A DNA stretch of 64,000 bases, from positions 472,906 to 536,905 of the forward strand of contig QNQO01000796.1 of the NCBI GenBank assembly GCA_003290165.1. Reading direction: 5' to 3'. The stretch comes from Berberis thunbergii. Lineage: Eukaryota > Streptophyta > Magnoliopsida > Ranunculales > Berberidaceae. The position numbers and the translations under genes were made by a program. The notes under the pieces are model-generated. The model ran no database searches. It was not told where the DNA came from and was given only the letters and a program-made list of their open reading frames with translations. Shown piece by piece: positions 34,868 to 47,899 of the stretch (positions are counted from its first letter, which is position 1; every line of letters starts with the position of its first letter).

Positions 34868-35504
34868 CTTGTTGCGAGTCCTTAAGGTTTACTAGTGATT
34901 ATTCTGACAAAGTGGTTGTCGGACTGCCTAAACTTGATGAAAGGCAACTCTGATTAGAAGTTTCTCAAAGCATTTAGAAGTTCAGAGAACCTTCATGATA
35001 TAGGTCATGTTCAAGTCTGTGGATACGTATGTCTGATGCATGGTTTACAAGTCTATAAATAGTTGTGGTATGAGTCAATGTAAGACGAGTTTAGTTGTCT
35101 TATGTTGGTATATGAGCGTCTTGATTACATTTGGAAATTGAATCATTAACCTTTTCCCTCACGCTACACCTCGTCATTTGTTACCTTTTGCATAGAAATA
35201 TAACAATTCACCCTGGGCTTTAAAAAAATTATGAAGGTGACTTGATTCATGAGGTCTTGGGTGTTTAGGAATTGGGTATACTCTTCCGAGTATTTATCGA
35301 TGAAACTGTGTTTAGTTTTCACTCCAAAGTTTCAAATTTCTCAACATGTTAGTTCACCATATTTACATTCACCGCCCTTCATTGGAATGTCCCATGATGT
35401 TCCAGTAAAACCTGAACACACATACACTTTTCCCTTCAATTATGTTCCTATAGGGAAAGCAAATATCTTGATAAGTAATCAACACCTAGCTGACCCAGAA
35501 TTTT
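34868..35504. other. No recognised gene; open frame at 35249-35506
   Basis: An 85-residue plus-strand frame (MRSWVFRNWVYSSEY to ADPEF) is not recognised; it may be chance. Confidence 0.3.
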
Positions 35505-35519
35505 AGTAAGGGGCAAAAT

Positions 35520-36483
35520 TATCATCATCATCATCATCAAAGTCCATTTTCGAGATTTTGGGATCGATTACATGAATTTTGGTCCTTCAAGTAATGTGAT
35601 CTTTCCACAGTTCCTCGCCTAGTTCAAGCTCAATGATATCTTCATTCACCGTCTTCATCCAAATTTTCAACGGTCGTCCTTTCCGTCTACACCCTCCATT
35701 AACTTGTCAATCTAAACATTTTCTAATTGGCGCCGTGCTTAGTCGCCTCCGCACATGACCAAACCAAGTTAAACGTCTTTCTCTAATTTTTTTCCTCTAT
35801 GGGCGCTACACCTAAGTATTTCCTAATTCTTTCATTTCTAATTTTATCCTTACGAGTTTTACCACACATTCACCTTAACATACGCATTTCTGCTACTGCC
35901 ATCCTATGCGTGTGTTGTCCCGTAGTGACCCAACATTCTGAACCGTATAGCATGACTGGTCGAACAATTGTCTTATAACATTTCCCTTTTAGCCTTGCAG
36001 GCATCCTTCTATCGCATAATACTCCTAACGCCATTCGCCATTTCAACCAACCAGCTTTAATCCTGTGGTCTACATCTGCTCTGATAGCCTCATTCTTTGA
36101 ATTATAGACCTTAGATATCGAAAATCCTCACACTCCGAAACCTCGACACCTTCGATCTCAATTGCATTACTTCTCCCTCTTGGTTCACACCCAAAGTTGC
36201 ACACTAGATACCTCGTTTCGAATGACTAATTCTAAAACCTTTACTCTCTAAAGCCTCCTGCCACTTAACTAATTTCTTACCTGAACCTGCACTAATCTCA
36301 TCCATTAAGACAATATCATCTGCAAATAACATGCACCAAGGTATATCTTCTTGCAGTTGTCTCGTCAACTCATCCATGACCAAAGCAAAGAGATATGGAC
36401 TTAACGCCGACCCTTGATGTAGTCCTACTGTCACTGAAAATTCACTAAACATTTCACCTACTGAGCGAACACTTGTTACAACC
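35520..36483 (-). mobile_element. 5'-truncated non-LTR retrotransposon (LINE), 964 bp
   Basis: The minus strand encodes the end of a reverse transcriptase: VTVGLHQGSALSPYLFALVM, then WCMLFADDIVLMDE with the catalytic FADD, followed by a decayed C-terminal region. The 3' end is a GAT repeat (35520-35541 on the plus strand as ATC repeats). A 15-bp target duplication, AGTAAGGGGCAAAAT at 35505-35519 and AGTAAGAGGCAAAAT at 36484-36498, differs at one base. The style resembles plant RTE elements. Confidence 0.9.
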
Positions 36484-36616
36484 AGTAAGAGGCAAAATAA
36501 TAAATAATTATTTATTTATAATACACGTCAGGGTGGAACCATAAAAAAAAATTTCCCAACCGAACTAATAATTAATAATAAAACAATTCCAAAGCTCACC
36601 AAAATATGAACGCTTT

Positions 36617-36751
36617 TAAATGTCGAGGAAACGAGCGAGGGGCGTGACGTGACGGGGGTGGAGACCGTCCACTCCGCTCGAGATGCGTGTCGTCACTTTT
36701 TGTGGACGATCCCCACTCCGCCACGTCCCTCGCCCGTTTCCTCGACATTTA
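36617..36751. mobile_element. Hairpin MITE, copy 2 (family with TGTCGAGGAAAC ends)
   Basis: 135 bp, palindromic: AAATGTCGAGGAAACGAGCG at the left and its reverse complement at the right, arms about 55 bases with some mismatches. Shares terminal and loop sequence (CTCGAGATGYGTGT) with copy 1 at 34463-34627. Confidence 0.87.
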
Positions 36752-39700
36752 GAATTCCCCTTCTTATATCAAACCCAAACTTCTTTGTCACCAACAAGTC
36801 CAATGCCTAATTACACCATCAATGGCGCTAGAATCACTTCCCTAGGCTTGTTCATCGATGGGGCTTTTCTAGTTGTAGTAACCTTATCTATTCCTGGTCA
36901 GTTTCGTCGCCTTTCCATTAGCATTTCTTCATCAACATTCTCAGATAGAGTAAAAACCTTTGAAATAGACGATTCAGAATCAACAAACACTATTAGTTCA
37001 TTCCCTTCCTTAGAAGAAAAAGAAGCTTTTGAAGCTGACAAAAAAGAAGTTACATGAGGATTTGATTCTAATTCACGCCCAAGAAGAAGGTGAATTCTTA
37101 CCACTTTATAAGAGTTTGCTCCTCGCAATTGATGAGATGAATAATCTCCCTATTTCAAAGGTGGGTTGTCTTCTCTACCTGTTTCAGTCGACCCCATTAG
37201 GTTTTGTAACCAAATGATGGTGGTAGCGGCACTACTCGCTAGACAGAGGCGGAGGAGGTGGTGGCGGTGCTTGCATGAAAGAAATGAGGAGGTTAGGGTG
37301 GAAACGGTGATTGTGGTGCTCACATGATAGCAATGTTCTAAAAAATGTTAGGTGAGCAGGTGCTTAACACCCCGATGATTTTAGGTTTTGTATTATAACT
37401 TTAATAATTTACAAAAATTAAGTATAATACCTTATTAATTGCATCTAATTTAATGCCAAGATAAATATGAACTTTTAAAAACATGAAAAATTAACAATCA
37501 TGAACAAAATTTATTAAAACTCAAATCACTGAAGTTGGTCATGATGGGTACTTTATACAAAGTTGAATTTGTGGACAAATATCTAAACCTATTTTTTATT
37601 TTTCTTCAAATTGCATGAATAACCTCAGTAATGTTTGATAAAATCTACATTACTAAAATTGGTACTGACAGATCCTTTGAGAATTCCATTAAGTAATCAT
37701 CTTTTGTTACATTTAGACATATATTAAATAAAAAACAATTAAATTATTTATTTCTAAAAAAGATGAAAGAAAAATAAAATAAGAACACAATCAGCCTTAT
37801 TAAAAAATAAAATAAAAACTCGCCTAAACTGCCCAGAATCCGCCCCCCCTCCCCCAACCATTAATCTGAGTTTTTTTCTACCTTCTAGCGCCTACACCGA
37901 TTTTTAGAATACTGTATGATAGAGAGGATGAGGAGAGGAGGAGAAAATGAAGAGAACTTGGTGGTGGTGGCAGCGGTATTGCTTATTAGACAAAGGAGGA
38001 GAAGATCGGAGGGGAAATTGTGAAAGTGGTGCTTGCTTGACAATGTTTGCGGAGAGAATGATCGAGAAGGGGTTGTTTGGATTATATGCAGTATAGTCAA
38101 AGCCATCTAAAGTACCCGCTTAAAAGTTAAAACTAAAAGGCAAGCCAAGCTATAACATCTCACTTCGCCTTGGTCAAAGTCAAGCCACTACCTTAAAGCC
38201 ACAAAGCCACCGATTTTAGCATTTTTTTTTGTTGAAACATGAAGCCACCAAAGCTATGGCTTCATTAAACAATTTAAATTTTTTTTTTTTTTTTTTGTCT
38301 TTCTTCTTCTTCTTCTCATACTTTTTCTTTTTTTCTTCTTATTCTTCTCATACCTTTTTCTCTTTCTCATTCTCTCTTTAGAGCTTCACGGCTAAATTAG
38401 AGAGCTTCAATGGAGTAGGAGTTGAAAATCTTGTTCGAGGTATTAATCTTTTTACCTTCGACAAAGTTTTACCGAAATTTCCACCATCATGACTCAGAAG
38501 AAGGAACCCACATCTTTACATTATCTATACGTTAATAATCAATACATTAATAATGTTGTTATTTTTTGTTTACTTAAGGTGATTGATTATAGAAGAAAAT
38601 CGTGGGACAAGGGAGAGTAGTTCTCGGAAAGACATTGGCTGAAAATATGGTGTTGCAGTGAATGGTAACAAACATCATAATATAGGAAGCAATATGAACA
38701 CTTACATTAACTTTAGCTAACAGCTTTAAATATAGTAAAAAAACATATTGCAATTATTTAGAAGCTTAGATACAAGCAAAATGCATATATTTACATTTTT
38801 TATATAATATTAAAATCATTTTTTCGGGTCATTTTTCGCTTAAAGCTAAGCCATAGCAAATCGCTTCGCATTCGCTTCACGCTTTGACTACCTTGGTTAT
38901 ATGTGATTTTTTTTTGTTTTATTTATTAAAAAAATTCAATTAGGGTATTTTTTAGCCACTAGCAAGGAATGTGACTTCTCGAAATATTTTGAAATTCTAT
39001 TTTGGAGTTTACCTAAATATCATTCAAAATTTGAAATAGTGCATCACACATCATCCTAGTTGTAAAGATATTTTCTTAACCAGAGTGATGTGGTGTGATC
39101 TTGAAAAAATAATTATATCCCCAAAGCGTTTATGCATATGTCAAGATTATAAAAACCTCCTTTAATCATGCCACATCATTCTAATTGTAAAACTTGATTG
39201 CAAAAATCTAATTCACTAGCAAAGTTGGTTCCTGGCAACAAAAAAAAAGGAAAAAAAAAGAGTATAAGAACATATGTTAATTCATGTTTGTGACATTCTA
39301 TGCTTTCCATGAAGAAAAGGTTAAAAATTGATAAGAACATAAAGACCAATGTCTTATACACTTTAAAGTAACAGTCTTCTTTTTTATCATTTAAAACTTT
39401 GACATAATAAATAGTAACAAATTAAAAAAACAATTGACATGAACAAGCTTATAAAGTTGACATGTTCTGTAACCTCGCACTTCTGTATCCAGTGCCATTT
39501 CATTGATGAAAATTCAAGTTTCTTCACAGTCATAAACTGTGGACCACAATTAATTTACTAATTAATATCAATTTTTCCCATGTTCTTTCATAGAATTGTC
39601 AGAACTTATGAACTCCACAAAAAATGAAAATATATTACATTAGATTTTGACACTAATCCTATTGATCCCCACACAACACAACAGCAACAACTAGGGCAAT

Positions 39701-40240
39701 TTGGATTTTGGAATCTTTCTTAAACACTGCAAGTCCTATTCAAAACACTTGAGAATCATGCGCTTCACCGAGTCATCTTGTTGCCACCAACTAAATTTGA
39801 TATATTTATTTATTTTTTTGTCAACATTAATTGAATTTCTCCTTTCTATCTTGTCTTGGTATAACCAAACAAAACAATCTATTGCCATTTTCAAAGTTGA
39901 CGTTTTCAATGTAATTGTTATTATTATTAGCGTTACATTTTTTACCAATTATAACAAGTAGTGGTGCAATAAGAGATGCATGTATTCAACCAAAAATAAA
40001 AATAATGCACCTAACATCTTGTGCTGTATCACAAAGCTTGGACAGTGATAATAATACACACACTAACCTATTGTGAAAGTAACATTTTGAGTCGACCAAT
40101 CTCATCCGTCCTTGCTACTGGTTTCAACATCATGTTAGCTCATCCCCACTTGTCCATAGTGTCCAAATGCTAGAGAAGAACCTCAATTGTCAGTTGTCAC
40201 CACCATATGACACCCCACCACACCACACCTGATGAATCAA
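36752..40240. other. Intergenic sequence upstream of GBSS
   Basis: An open frame at 36803-37057 (MPNYTINGARITSLGLFIDG...) and its reverse complement at 36898-37128 are both unrecognised. 37220-40240 is AT-rich with short homopolymers, a CTT-rich stretch near 38300-38345, and no recognised gene or element. Confidence 0.5.
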
Positions 40241-40323
40241 ATTGTTATATATATTTTTTCTATGAACCAACGGTGCTCATCATCTCCCCTTGAAATCTCT
40301 CTCCTGGCATATTCCAAGTATAC

Positions 40324-40350
40324 CCATGGGATGGGATGGGATGGGATGGG
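40324..40350 (+). repeat. (GATGG)n microsatellite upstream of GBSS
   Basis: About five perfect copies of ATGGG/GGGAT. It lies 80 bases downstream of a TATA-like run (TTATATATATTTT, 40245-40257), so it may fall in the 5' leader or the promoter. Confidence 0.85.
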
Positions 40351-40499
40351 AGCATGGCCCCCGCAGTCCTCGTGACCGCTAAATGAAAATTAGTTTATTG
40401 AGGTGCTTAGTAATGCGCGATTCTCAACCTCTAACATTTTGCCACGAGGGACTTCACGACCAACTAGGCTCCGTCTACAAATATCATCATCACCTCCTA

Positions 40500-41424
40500 C
40501 TACTCTGTCTGTAATTCTCAACTAAGAACGAACAAAGTTGAGTGATACAGAGAGAGCTCTGCGTTTGTCCTCATCATTTAGCTAGCTTCCCAAACATCAT
40601 CTTCTTTCTTCGAATTCGTAAGTTTTTTAACTTCATAATCTCATCTATTTTGATGTTACTAGAGTTTCTTAGATGATCATACCTACTTGATCCGATTCCG
40701 TCCGATCTGTGTTGTTGAAGCTAAAGTTGATGTAACTTCGTTTTATTTTAATAACAGAATCATACTTCATTATACACTCTTTGTTTGTTAACGTTTGTGA
40801 AGAAAAGCACTGAGTTAAGAACTTTCTTTGCTGTGTCTACAATCTGGATTTTTTTTTCTTGCTTTCCACTTTGAATTAACAACTAATAATAAAAAGTTAA
40901 TTACCCTTTAGATTATTTCTTAAAAACAGACTGAATATGTACTTGACAATTGAACTTTTCAATAGAAAATGCTATGAAACAAACACACCATTTCAGTTAC
41001 TCTAACGATGCAATTCTGTTAATCATATAGTACCTCAGTGCTTTTACCTACAACTAAATATCGTATCCCATGACATCTGTTTTGCAACTCCAGATACAGA
41101 GTCTTGTGAAAAATAATGTATAATTGTTTGGCAAGTAAGTAGTTCTATAAAGTCATTTGGTTTATTTTGTGGCAGATGGATGTTTTTATCTTCTCTGACA
41201 TGAGTTCCCCAAGTTTACTTCCGTGTTCAAAATTAGAGGTCAATGCAGATAGGTCTATTACTTCTGTCATTCAAGCGGACTTCCATATTAAACGTAGAAA
41301 TATTTCATTTTTCCAAGGTGGTTTAATTCGGGCTGAGATTATTATTGTTATTATTATTTTTTTTATAATGGATGAAATTATTTTTCATTGTCATATGTTT
41401 TACTCCAGAGCAAGAACACTGTCG
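40500..41424 (+). promoter_or_regulatory. GBSS 5' leader: noncoding exon 1, 791-bp leader intron
   Basis: A leader exon is inferred to end at 40617 with donor GTAAGTTTTT; the intron 40618-41408 ends ...TTTTACTCCAG, and the next exon starts 16 bases before the ATG at 41425. A large intron in the 5' leader is a known feature of plant waxy genes, where it can raise expression. The transcription start is not determined; the only clear TATA-like sequence is at 40245-40257. Confidence 0.65.
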
Positions 41425-44400
41425 ATGGCCACTGTCAACGCTTCCCACTTTGTATCAAGAACTTCAAATGTTAACCATGGAGGAAATTCTGTGTCTGAGG
41501 CAACAACACTGACGCAAATTTGGCTCAGGAGCCAGTCTGTTACTCACAATGGCCTAAGGTCCATTAACAAGTCGATTCTCTTAGCACCAAAAACAATGCA
41601 AAAACAATAGCCAGGGTAGCAACCAAAAAGGGATTTGGAGCAGAGGGTGCCAAGCCATCTCTGGAGATAGTATGCAGTAGTGGAGGAATGAGTATTGTCC
41701 ATGTAGCATTTGAGGTTGGCCCATGGAGCAAGACTGGTGGACTCGGTGATGTTGTTGGAGGCCTACCACCAGCACAAGGGGTGAGCATAGTTCTCCCTCA
41801 CATTCACAAAAAGGAAAAGGAAAAAAAAATTAACCACCATTTTTATTGTATTATTATGGTGCAGGAATTAACCACCCAAAGCACACCTTCTGTATTTTGG
41901 CATAAATTTGGGTATGCATCGGATGAAAAATGATATACTGACATTTTTTTTCCTAGGCCAATGGACACCGTGTTATGACCATCTCTCCCCGCCATGATCA
42001 GTACAAAGATGCATGGGATACAAATGTATTAGCTGAGGTAAATGTCATTAAACATATGATATCTAAATGATAAGTCATTTCTTTTTCTTGGGGTGGTGAC
42101 ATATACATCTCAGGCTAGATTAAGCTGCTAAAGACCATATTCTGATATGCAGATCAAAGTTGGCGACAAATTCGAAACCGTGCGTTTCTTCCATTGCTAC
42201 AAACGAGGAGTTGATCGTGTTTTCGTGGATCACCCATGGTTCCTTGAGAAGGTCAGATTTTTGCTGTGCGGTTTGCAGCTTTCCATTCTTAGATGTGCAA
42301 AGATATTTGAGGGAAATGGATTTACAGAGACTAAATTAAACCTAATTTTATGATTTATACTTGAAAATGTAGGTATGGGGAAAAACTGGATCTAAACTCT
42401 ATGGTCCTATGGCTGGAAATGATTACCAGGATAACCAACTTAGGTTCAGCTTATTTTGCCAGGTAAGAAGTTCATTATTTATGAATTTTATGTTAACCAA
42501 CATCAGGAGCGAGGATTTATATTGTGCTTGTAACTTTGTTATAAAAGCTAAAGGGGCTTTCTGAGTTTAGTTGGAGTAGTATTCTTTACCTAATGAAGCA
42601 TTTAGGCATGAATAAGTTATGTTAGACTAGGACCATTTTCACACTAAACCTTATTGCCACGTATCCTGTCCTGCCCTCTAGAAAACCAATAATGCTGGGT
42701 AATATATCTGAATTTCCTATTAGGTCCAAACTGAGAACAGAAATTCATTTCAAATGTGATGTTTTTCTAGTATATATCCTTCCTGACAATGTTCGTATCA
42801 TTTGAATTCAGGCAGCTCTGTTGGCACCAAAAGTTCTAAATCTGAACAGCAACAAATATTATTCTGGGCCATATGGTGTGGTTTTCTTTTCTGTTTCTTG
42901 TAATGAATACGTGGTATATCCTATCAAGAAGTTTCTTTAAGCATGACAGTCTGATCTTCATGAATACAGGGGAGGACGTCGTGTTTGTAGCTCATGATTG
43001 GCACACTGCCCTTCTCCCATGCTATCTTAAAAGTATATACAAATCTCAAGGCGCTTACAAGAATGCTAAAGTATGTCTCTCTAATTTGCTTTGAATTACT
43101 AGGTTTATATTACTTTAATCACAAGTTGCTCATGACTGACAGACTTCAATTGTTGCTAGGTTGCTTTTTGTATCCACAACATTGCCTACCAAGGAAGATT
43201 TGCATTTGGAGACTTTTCTCTTTTGAACCTTCCTGGTTCATTCAAAAGTTCTTTTGATTTCATTGACGGGTATGCCACATTCTAACTTATTGTAGAAGTT
43301 CCAATTTTTTGGCAGGAATTTCCAAGTCCAATCTGTTATTGATTTAACGGTGTGTGAAGTTTAAAACATATACCCATTTTTCAGATATGAAAAGCCAGCG
43401 AAAGGAAGGAAGATAAATTGGATGAAGGCAGCTATACTAGAAGCTGACAGGGTTTTAACTGTGAGCCCATATTACGCGAAAGAACTTGTGTCAGGAGAGG
43501 ACAAAGGTGTGGAGTTGGACAACATCATCCGCAAGACAGGCATTACTGGTATTATCAATGGAATGGATGTTCAGGAGTGGAATCCATCCACTGACAAATA
43601 TATTAGCGTCAAATACGATGCCACAACGGTAAGAAGCTGTAATATAAATTCCCATGCATCCATTGACGTTGTGCTGGTAACTATTCACATTCACTCAAAT
43701 ATCGATTTCTCAGGTGATGGATGCCAAACCTCTTATAAAAGAAGAGCTACAAGCTGAAGTTGGGTTGCCTGTGGACCGAGATATTCCTATCATAGGTTTC
43801 ATTGGTAGACTTGAAGAGCAGAAAGGTTCAGATATTCTGGTAGAAACCATTTCTAAATTCATTGACCAGGATGTTCAGATAATAATCCTTGTAAGTATCA
43901 GAAATTAACCTTAGATTCAGCTCCTGACACTCTCACTGAGCAGTAACTATAACATTGATTTATGGATTTACCATACAGGGAACTGGCAAAAAGGCCATGG
44001 AGAAGCAGATTGAACAATTGGAGATGTTGTATCCTGATAAGGCTAGAGGAATAGCAAAATTCAATGTTCCCTTGGCCCATATGATAATATCTGGGGCAGA
44101 TTTTATGATGATCCCAAGTAGATTCGAACCATGTGGCCTTATTCAGTTACATTCCCAGAAATATGGAACGGTATGAATCTGCACTCAAATTTAAGTCTTA
44201 GAGAACCTCTATAGCTTTTCCTGAAAGATTATTAGTTAGTCATTATTCACCCAAAGTGCATGAATTGGGATCATGAAAGAATCATCAAACCAAAGTAAAA
44301 CAGCACATGGCATTTTTCATATCCACCTTCTTTTCCACTTCTTTACTTGTGCACTATAAGATATGGAATCTGAGCTTTATAGCAACAATTGCCATAAAAT

Positions 44401-45431
44401 ATTTTATTAGAAACTGGACCAAGGATAACAGGGTGATTCCATGCTGCAGCCATGTATTGTCGCCTCGACTGGTGGACTTGTTGATACTGTCATAGAAGGT
44501 TACACAGGATTCCAGATGGGCAGCTTCAGTGTTAAAGTGAGCATATACCATTCCATGTAGTTGGTAAATTACTTGTTATTAACTTCTAGACCTATTGTTA
44601 AACTTTCCCTTCTCACCATTACAGTGCGAAGAAGTCGATCCTGCAGATGTGACTGCGATTGCCTCAACTGTCGAAAGAGCCCTTGCCGTATATGGTACTC
44701 CTGCTATGAGTGAGATGATTCAAAACTGCATGGCTCAAGACTTTTCCTGGAAGGTACGTAACTTCTAAAACCCTCTTCAATTTTGTTCGGTTGAATGGAA
44801 AATATTTTTTCCACCTGGGTTGAGAGGCTGGAAGATCCTAAATTAGGGGAAAAGATGATACATATGTATTTTTTCCACCTTGTCATTCTGCATTCACTAT
44901 TTGATTTTGACAACATATATATAAGTTGCCAAATCACTGTTAAAAATTGCAAAGACTTGGCGCTTAGAACTCAACTGTATTTGATATCTGATTTAATTTG
45001 AGTAATGGATTGTACCTGATTATAGATCAGATGATCTCAACAATTAGTCCACGGAATAAAACATGAACATTTCAAAGAAGCAATCAAGATCCTTTGAACT
45101 TTGAAATGATTCAATAAATCTTACTACATTTACTAATTTTTGCAATAAAACCGGATTCGATGTCCAAAACCTGTACCTTTTTCAAAATTATTAAGAACTA
45201 AATGTTAACCTTAATTTCACTCAAAATCTCAAGTAGAATATTAACATTGTTTGAGCCATTTCAAAATTGGGTTACTTTCATGTGTTTAAAATGAACACAA
45301 TTTGTTTTGCACAGGGACCTGCAAAAATGTGGGAGAAGATACTGTTGAGTTTGGAGGTTGCTGGCAGTGAACCTGGAAATGATGATGATGAAATCACGCC
45401 ACTTGCCAAGGAAAATGTTGCCACTCCTTGA
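41425..45431 (+). CDS. GBSS: Granule-bound starch synthase (GBSS, waxy), 11 coding exons, one apparent frameshift
   Basis: GBSS is a plastid GT5 glycosyltransferase that makes amylose from ADP-glucose within starch granules. Coding exons: 41425-41780, 41957-42037, 42153-42251, 42373-42462, 42812-42875, 42970-43070, 43160-43269, 43385-43628, 43714-43890, 43979-44170, 44450-44536, 44625-44753, 45315-45431 (13 segments in all); all junctions are GT..AG and phases agree. The N terminus ([14 protein letters not shown]) is transit-peptide-like. The ADP-glucose site KTGGLGD is in the first coding exon; [49 protein letters not shown] and STGGLVDTV follow; the end is LAKENVATP. Within the first exon the A run at 41600-41604 appears one base short, giving a stop at 41608. 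Allowing for it, the protein would have 615 residues, normal for the family. Every other exon is undamaged, so a sequencing error or a recent null allele is more likely than an old pseudogene. Confidence 0.95.
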
Positions 45432-45540
45432 GACTAGCTAGAGCAATCACTGTGTGATAAACTTCTAAAGTTGTATGGAAAATTGAAGTCAAATGGAGGT
45501 GGCCTTGTTCACCATCTCAAACTCTCCAGTGAAACAGGAG

Positions 45541-45753
45541 TGGCGATGTGGAAGGAGGTTTTTAATGGAGATCTGACATATTCTATTGGTAGTTTGCTTA
45601 CAATCTCGAAGTTCAGCCTGTTCTGCTTGTATTACATTATATACTTTTTTTTTTTTTTTTTGCTGTTATGGTTGCGAGGGAGTGTGGAAGGAGGTTTTTA
45701 ATGGAGATTCAGTGTGCTTACAATCTCAAAGTTCTGCCTGTTCTGCTTGTAAG
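45541..45753 (+). repeat. Duplicated block in the GBSS 3' region
   Basis: The block GTGGAAGGAGGTTTTTAATG ... CAATCTC, GAAGTTCAGCCTGTTCTGCTTGT occurs at 45549-45631 and, shortened and slightly changed, at 45684-45751. A run of 18 T lies between them (about 45645-45662). The duplication is probably in or just after the 3' UTR. Confidence 0.85.
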
Positions 45754-47899
45754 GGTTTTTATAGGATCTCGGAACTCATTAAAGACCAGAATTGGTCAAC
45801 ACACCATAAACTGATAAAGATGCCGCAAGCTAGATTTGAACCCTCTAACCGTTGAGCTGTTATGTCATTGGCTAATACATTATATACTTGAGAAATAGTA
45901 GAACCAAAAAATCCGGGTTAATGTTGCAACCCTTTGCAATAAAAGTGACAGTGGTGTGCAACATGTTGTATCGCCTAATCATGCCTTTTTCATCAAGCTT
46001 TGAGTAAAGAAAAGTAACTAAGATATTTTCAGTGCAAACATATGTTGCTATCATTTGAGGTGGTATTGCTACTATTGTTTGAACCCTAAAATGAAGTGAA
46101 ACAGGGAATCAACAACTTCCGTTTAAACAACAGGGTGAGCAGTGTGTTTTTGCCACATTCTCTATATCTTTCTCACAAGCTCACCAAACTGTTGAAACTC
46201 TCACAGAATGCTTTATGGTGGTGTCAATGGCGATCCTTCCTTGATGGGTTCTTTAATCTCGCACTATGAAGATCATTGCGTCTGTTGTATTTCACAGCAT
46301 CAAAGACGAAACTTTCTTCCTTGAATCACTGTCGATGTTACTACCAGTACAATACAATTACGTGCATTTTCAGTGGACTAGATTGAAGCCAAAAGGTAAT
46401 GTACACCAATTTGGTAAAGCTCCCCTCTTTAAGACTTACAAGCTGCATAAAGTTGCCGACGCTATAACTAAAACCATGAAGAGTACGTTTTTGGCACGCC
46501 AAAAGCTTCAATTGCGGAATATGAATATGACACTGGTGTGAGGATCGCACACATACATTAAGGTGCAAGATGTAAATTCAATATCTCCCATACGTATTTA
46601 TAACTCCATTCATGCATGGGTTCTTTACCACCGACAATGTGTGGAATTGAGGTAAGCCTTCAACAGTCTAGCATTTACAAACCTCTCGTCTCTCAACACA
46701 AAGAAAGTGAGAAATCTACTCACGACTCCTCCCCTAGCCTCAATATTTTCCTCTCTCTATACACTGGAGTTGTTCTAATGTACTTAATGAAGAACAGTTG
46801 GGCATGGAAGAATGTATCTATCTCAATCTTGGTATTCTATGAATCTCATTGTTTTGGAGGAACTAGGATTTATAGGACACTGATGATGGTGTAAGATTGG
46901 TGTTCACAAAATGCCTCAATGGGGTGTCCAAAATTTTTTATATTTCGCTGCTTTTTCTGTTGTTTGTGATGAGCTGCAGAAGAGATCGTTTAATACGATG
47001 AGTTTGGCTTATTAGAATTTGGTTGTTGCCCGTGGAGATTTAAGTATTTCCCCTCTGTACGTGTCTAGAGAAATCTGTTTTCCCCTCTATACATCACTGT
47101 TTGTATTTTGTGTTTTGTGCTCCTGCCTTGAATGTTTGTTTATAGCACTTAAAGCAGATGCAATGGCAAAGGAGGAGCTTCTGCTGCTTTTTCATAGTTT
47201 TGCTGGCTTGCCAGGATGAGCACCTTGCCCCATGGTCAAGTAGCTGCCGAAGAACTATCAACCTACAGCCACAAGGACTGAAATGCTTAATTAACACTTA
47301 AATCTAAACTAGAGAAGCATGAGTGTGTTGCAAAAGACATTCACTGTTCTGGCTCACGCCAGCAATTTATCTAGCAGGTTGAACTTATTGTTGTTTGTCA
47401 AGGTTTGTATTTGACTATTCCTAAATTACAGATTAGAGTAGTGGTTTTCAATAATTTTTTGCAGTTTCTACAATGTTAACAGAGCATGACAAACAAAAAA
47501 TTTGTGATGAAATTTGAGCTTTTAATGTCATGTCAAGAGAGTAAGAGGAAGAGAGAAAGAACATGAATGCAGTGTGATCTCTGCCCTCTTAAGTTTTATA
47601 CAAAATTGTGGCACATATTTCATTAGGGGGCTAAAAAAAATTTACATATATCAAACGATACATTTCCCATCTTCAATCTCGAGGTGAAAAACCTTTTCCT
47701 ACTTGTCCTCTCATCAACCATCTCTTATGTGCGCGAACGATCTTATTATCTTTTTCAATTCCTCTCTCTGGGCTTGTCACATGTTTAAAAAATAAAAAAG
47801 ATATTCTTAAAATCTACCGCTATAGTTTGGGTCAACATGTTAATTATGACAAATTTTTTTAGTTCGTATACCCATACCAAATTTCAAAAAATAATTAGA
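45754..47899. other. Intergenic sequence downstream of GBSS
   Basis: Several short open frames (for example 46266-46541 and 46616-46894) are not recognised and lack clear coding character. No repeat or RNA gene seen. Confidence 0.5.

Noticed and set aside
38085..38890. Possible inverted repeat with CTTTGACTACCTTGG / CCTTGGTCAAAGTCAAG ends
   Set aside because: The match is short and patchy and no target duplication is seen.
45820..45870. tRNA-like text (TTTGAACCCTCTAACCGTTGAG)
   Set aside because: Resembles a B-box-containing fragment, but no acceptor or anticodon stems can be formed around it.
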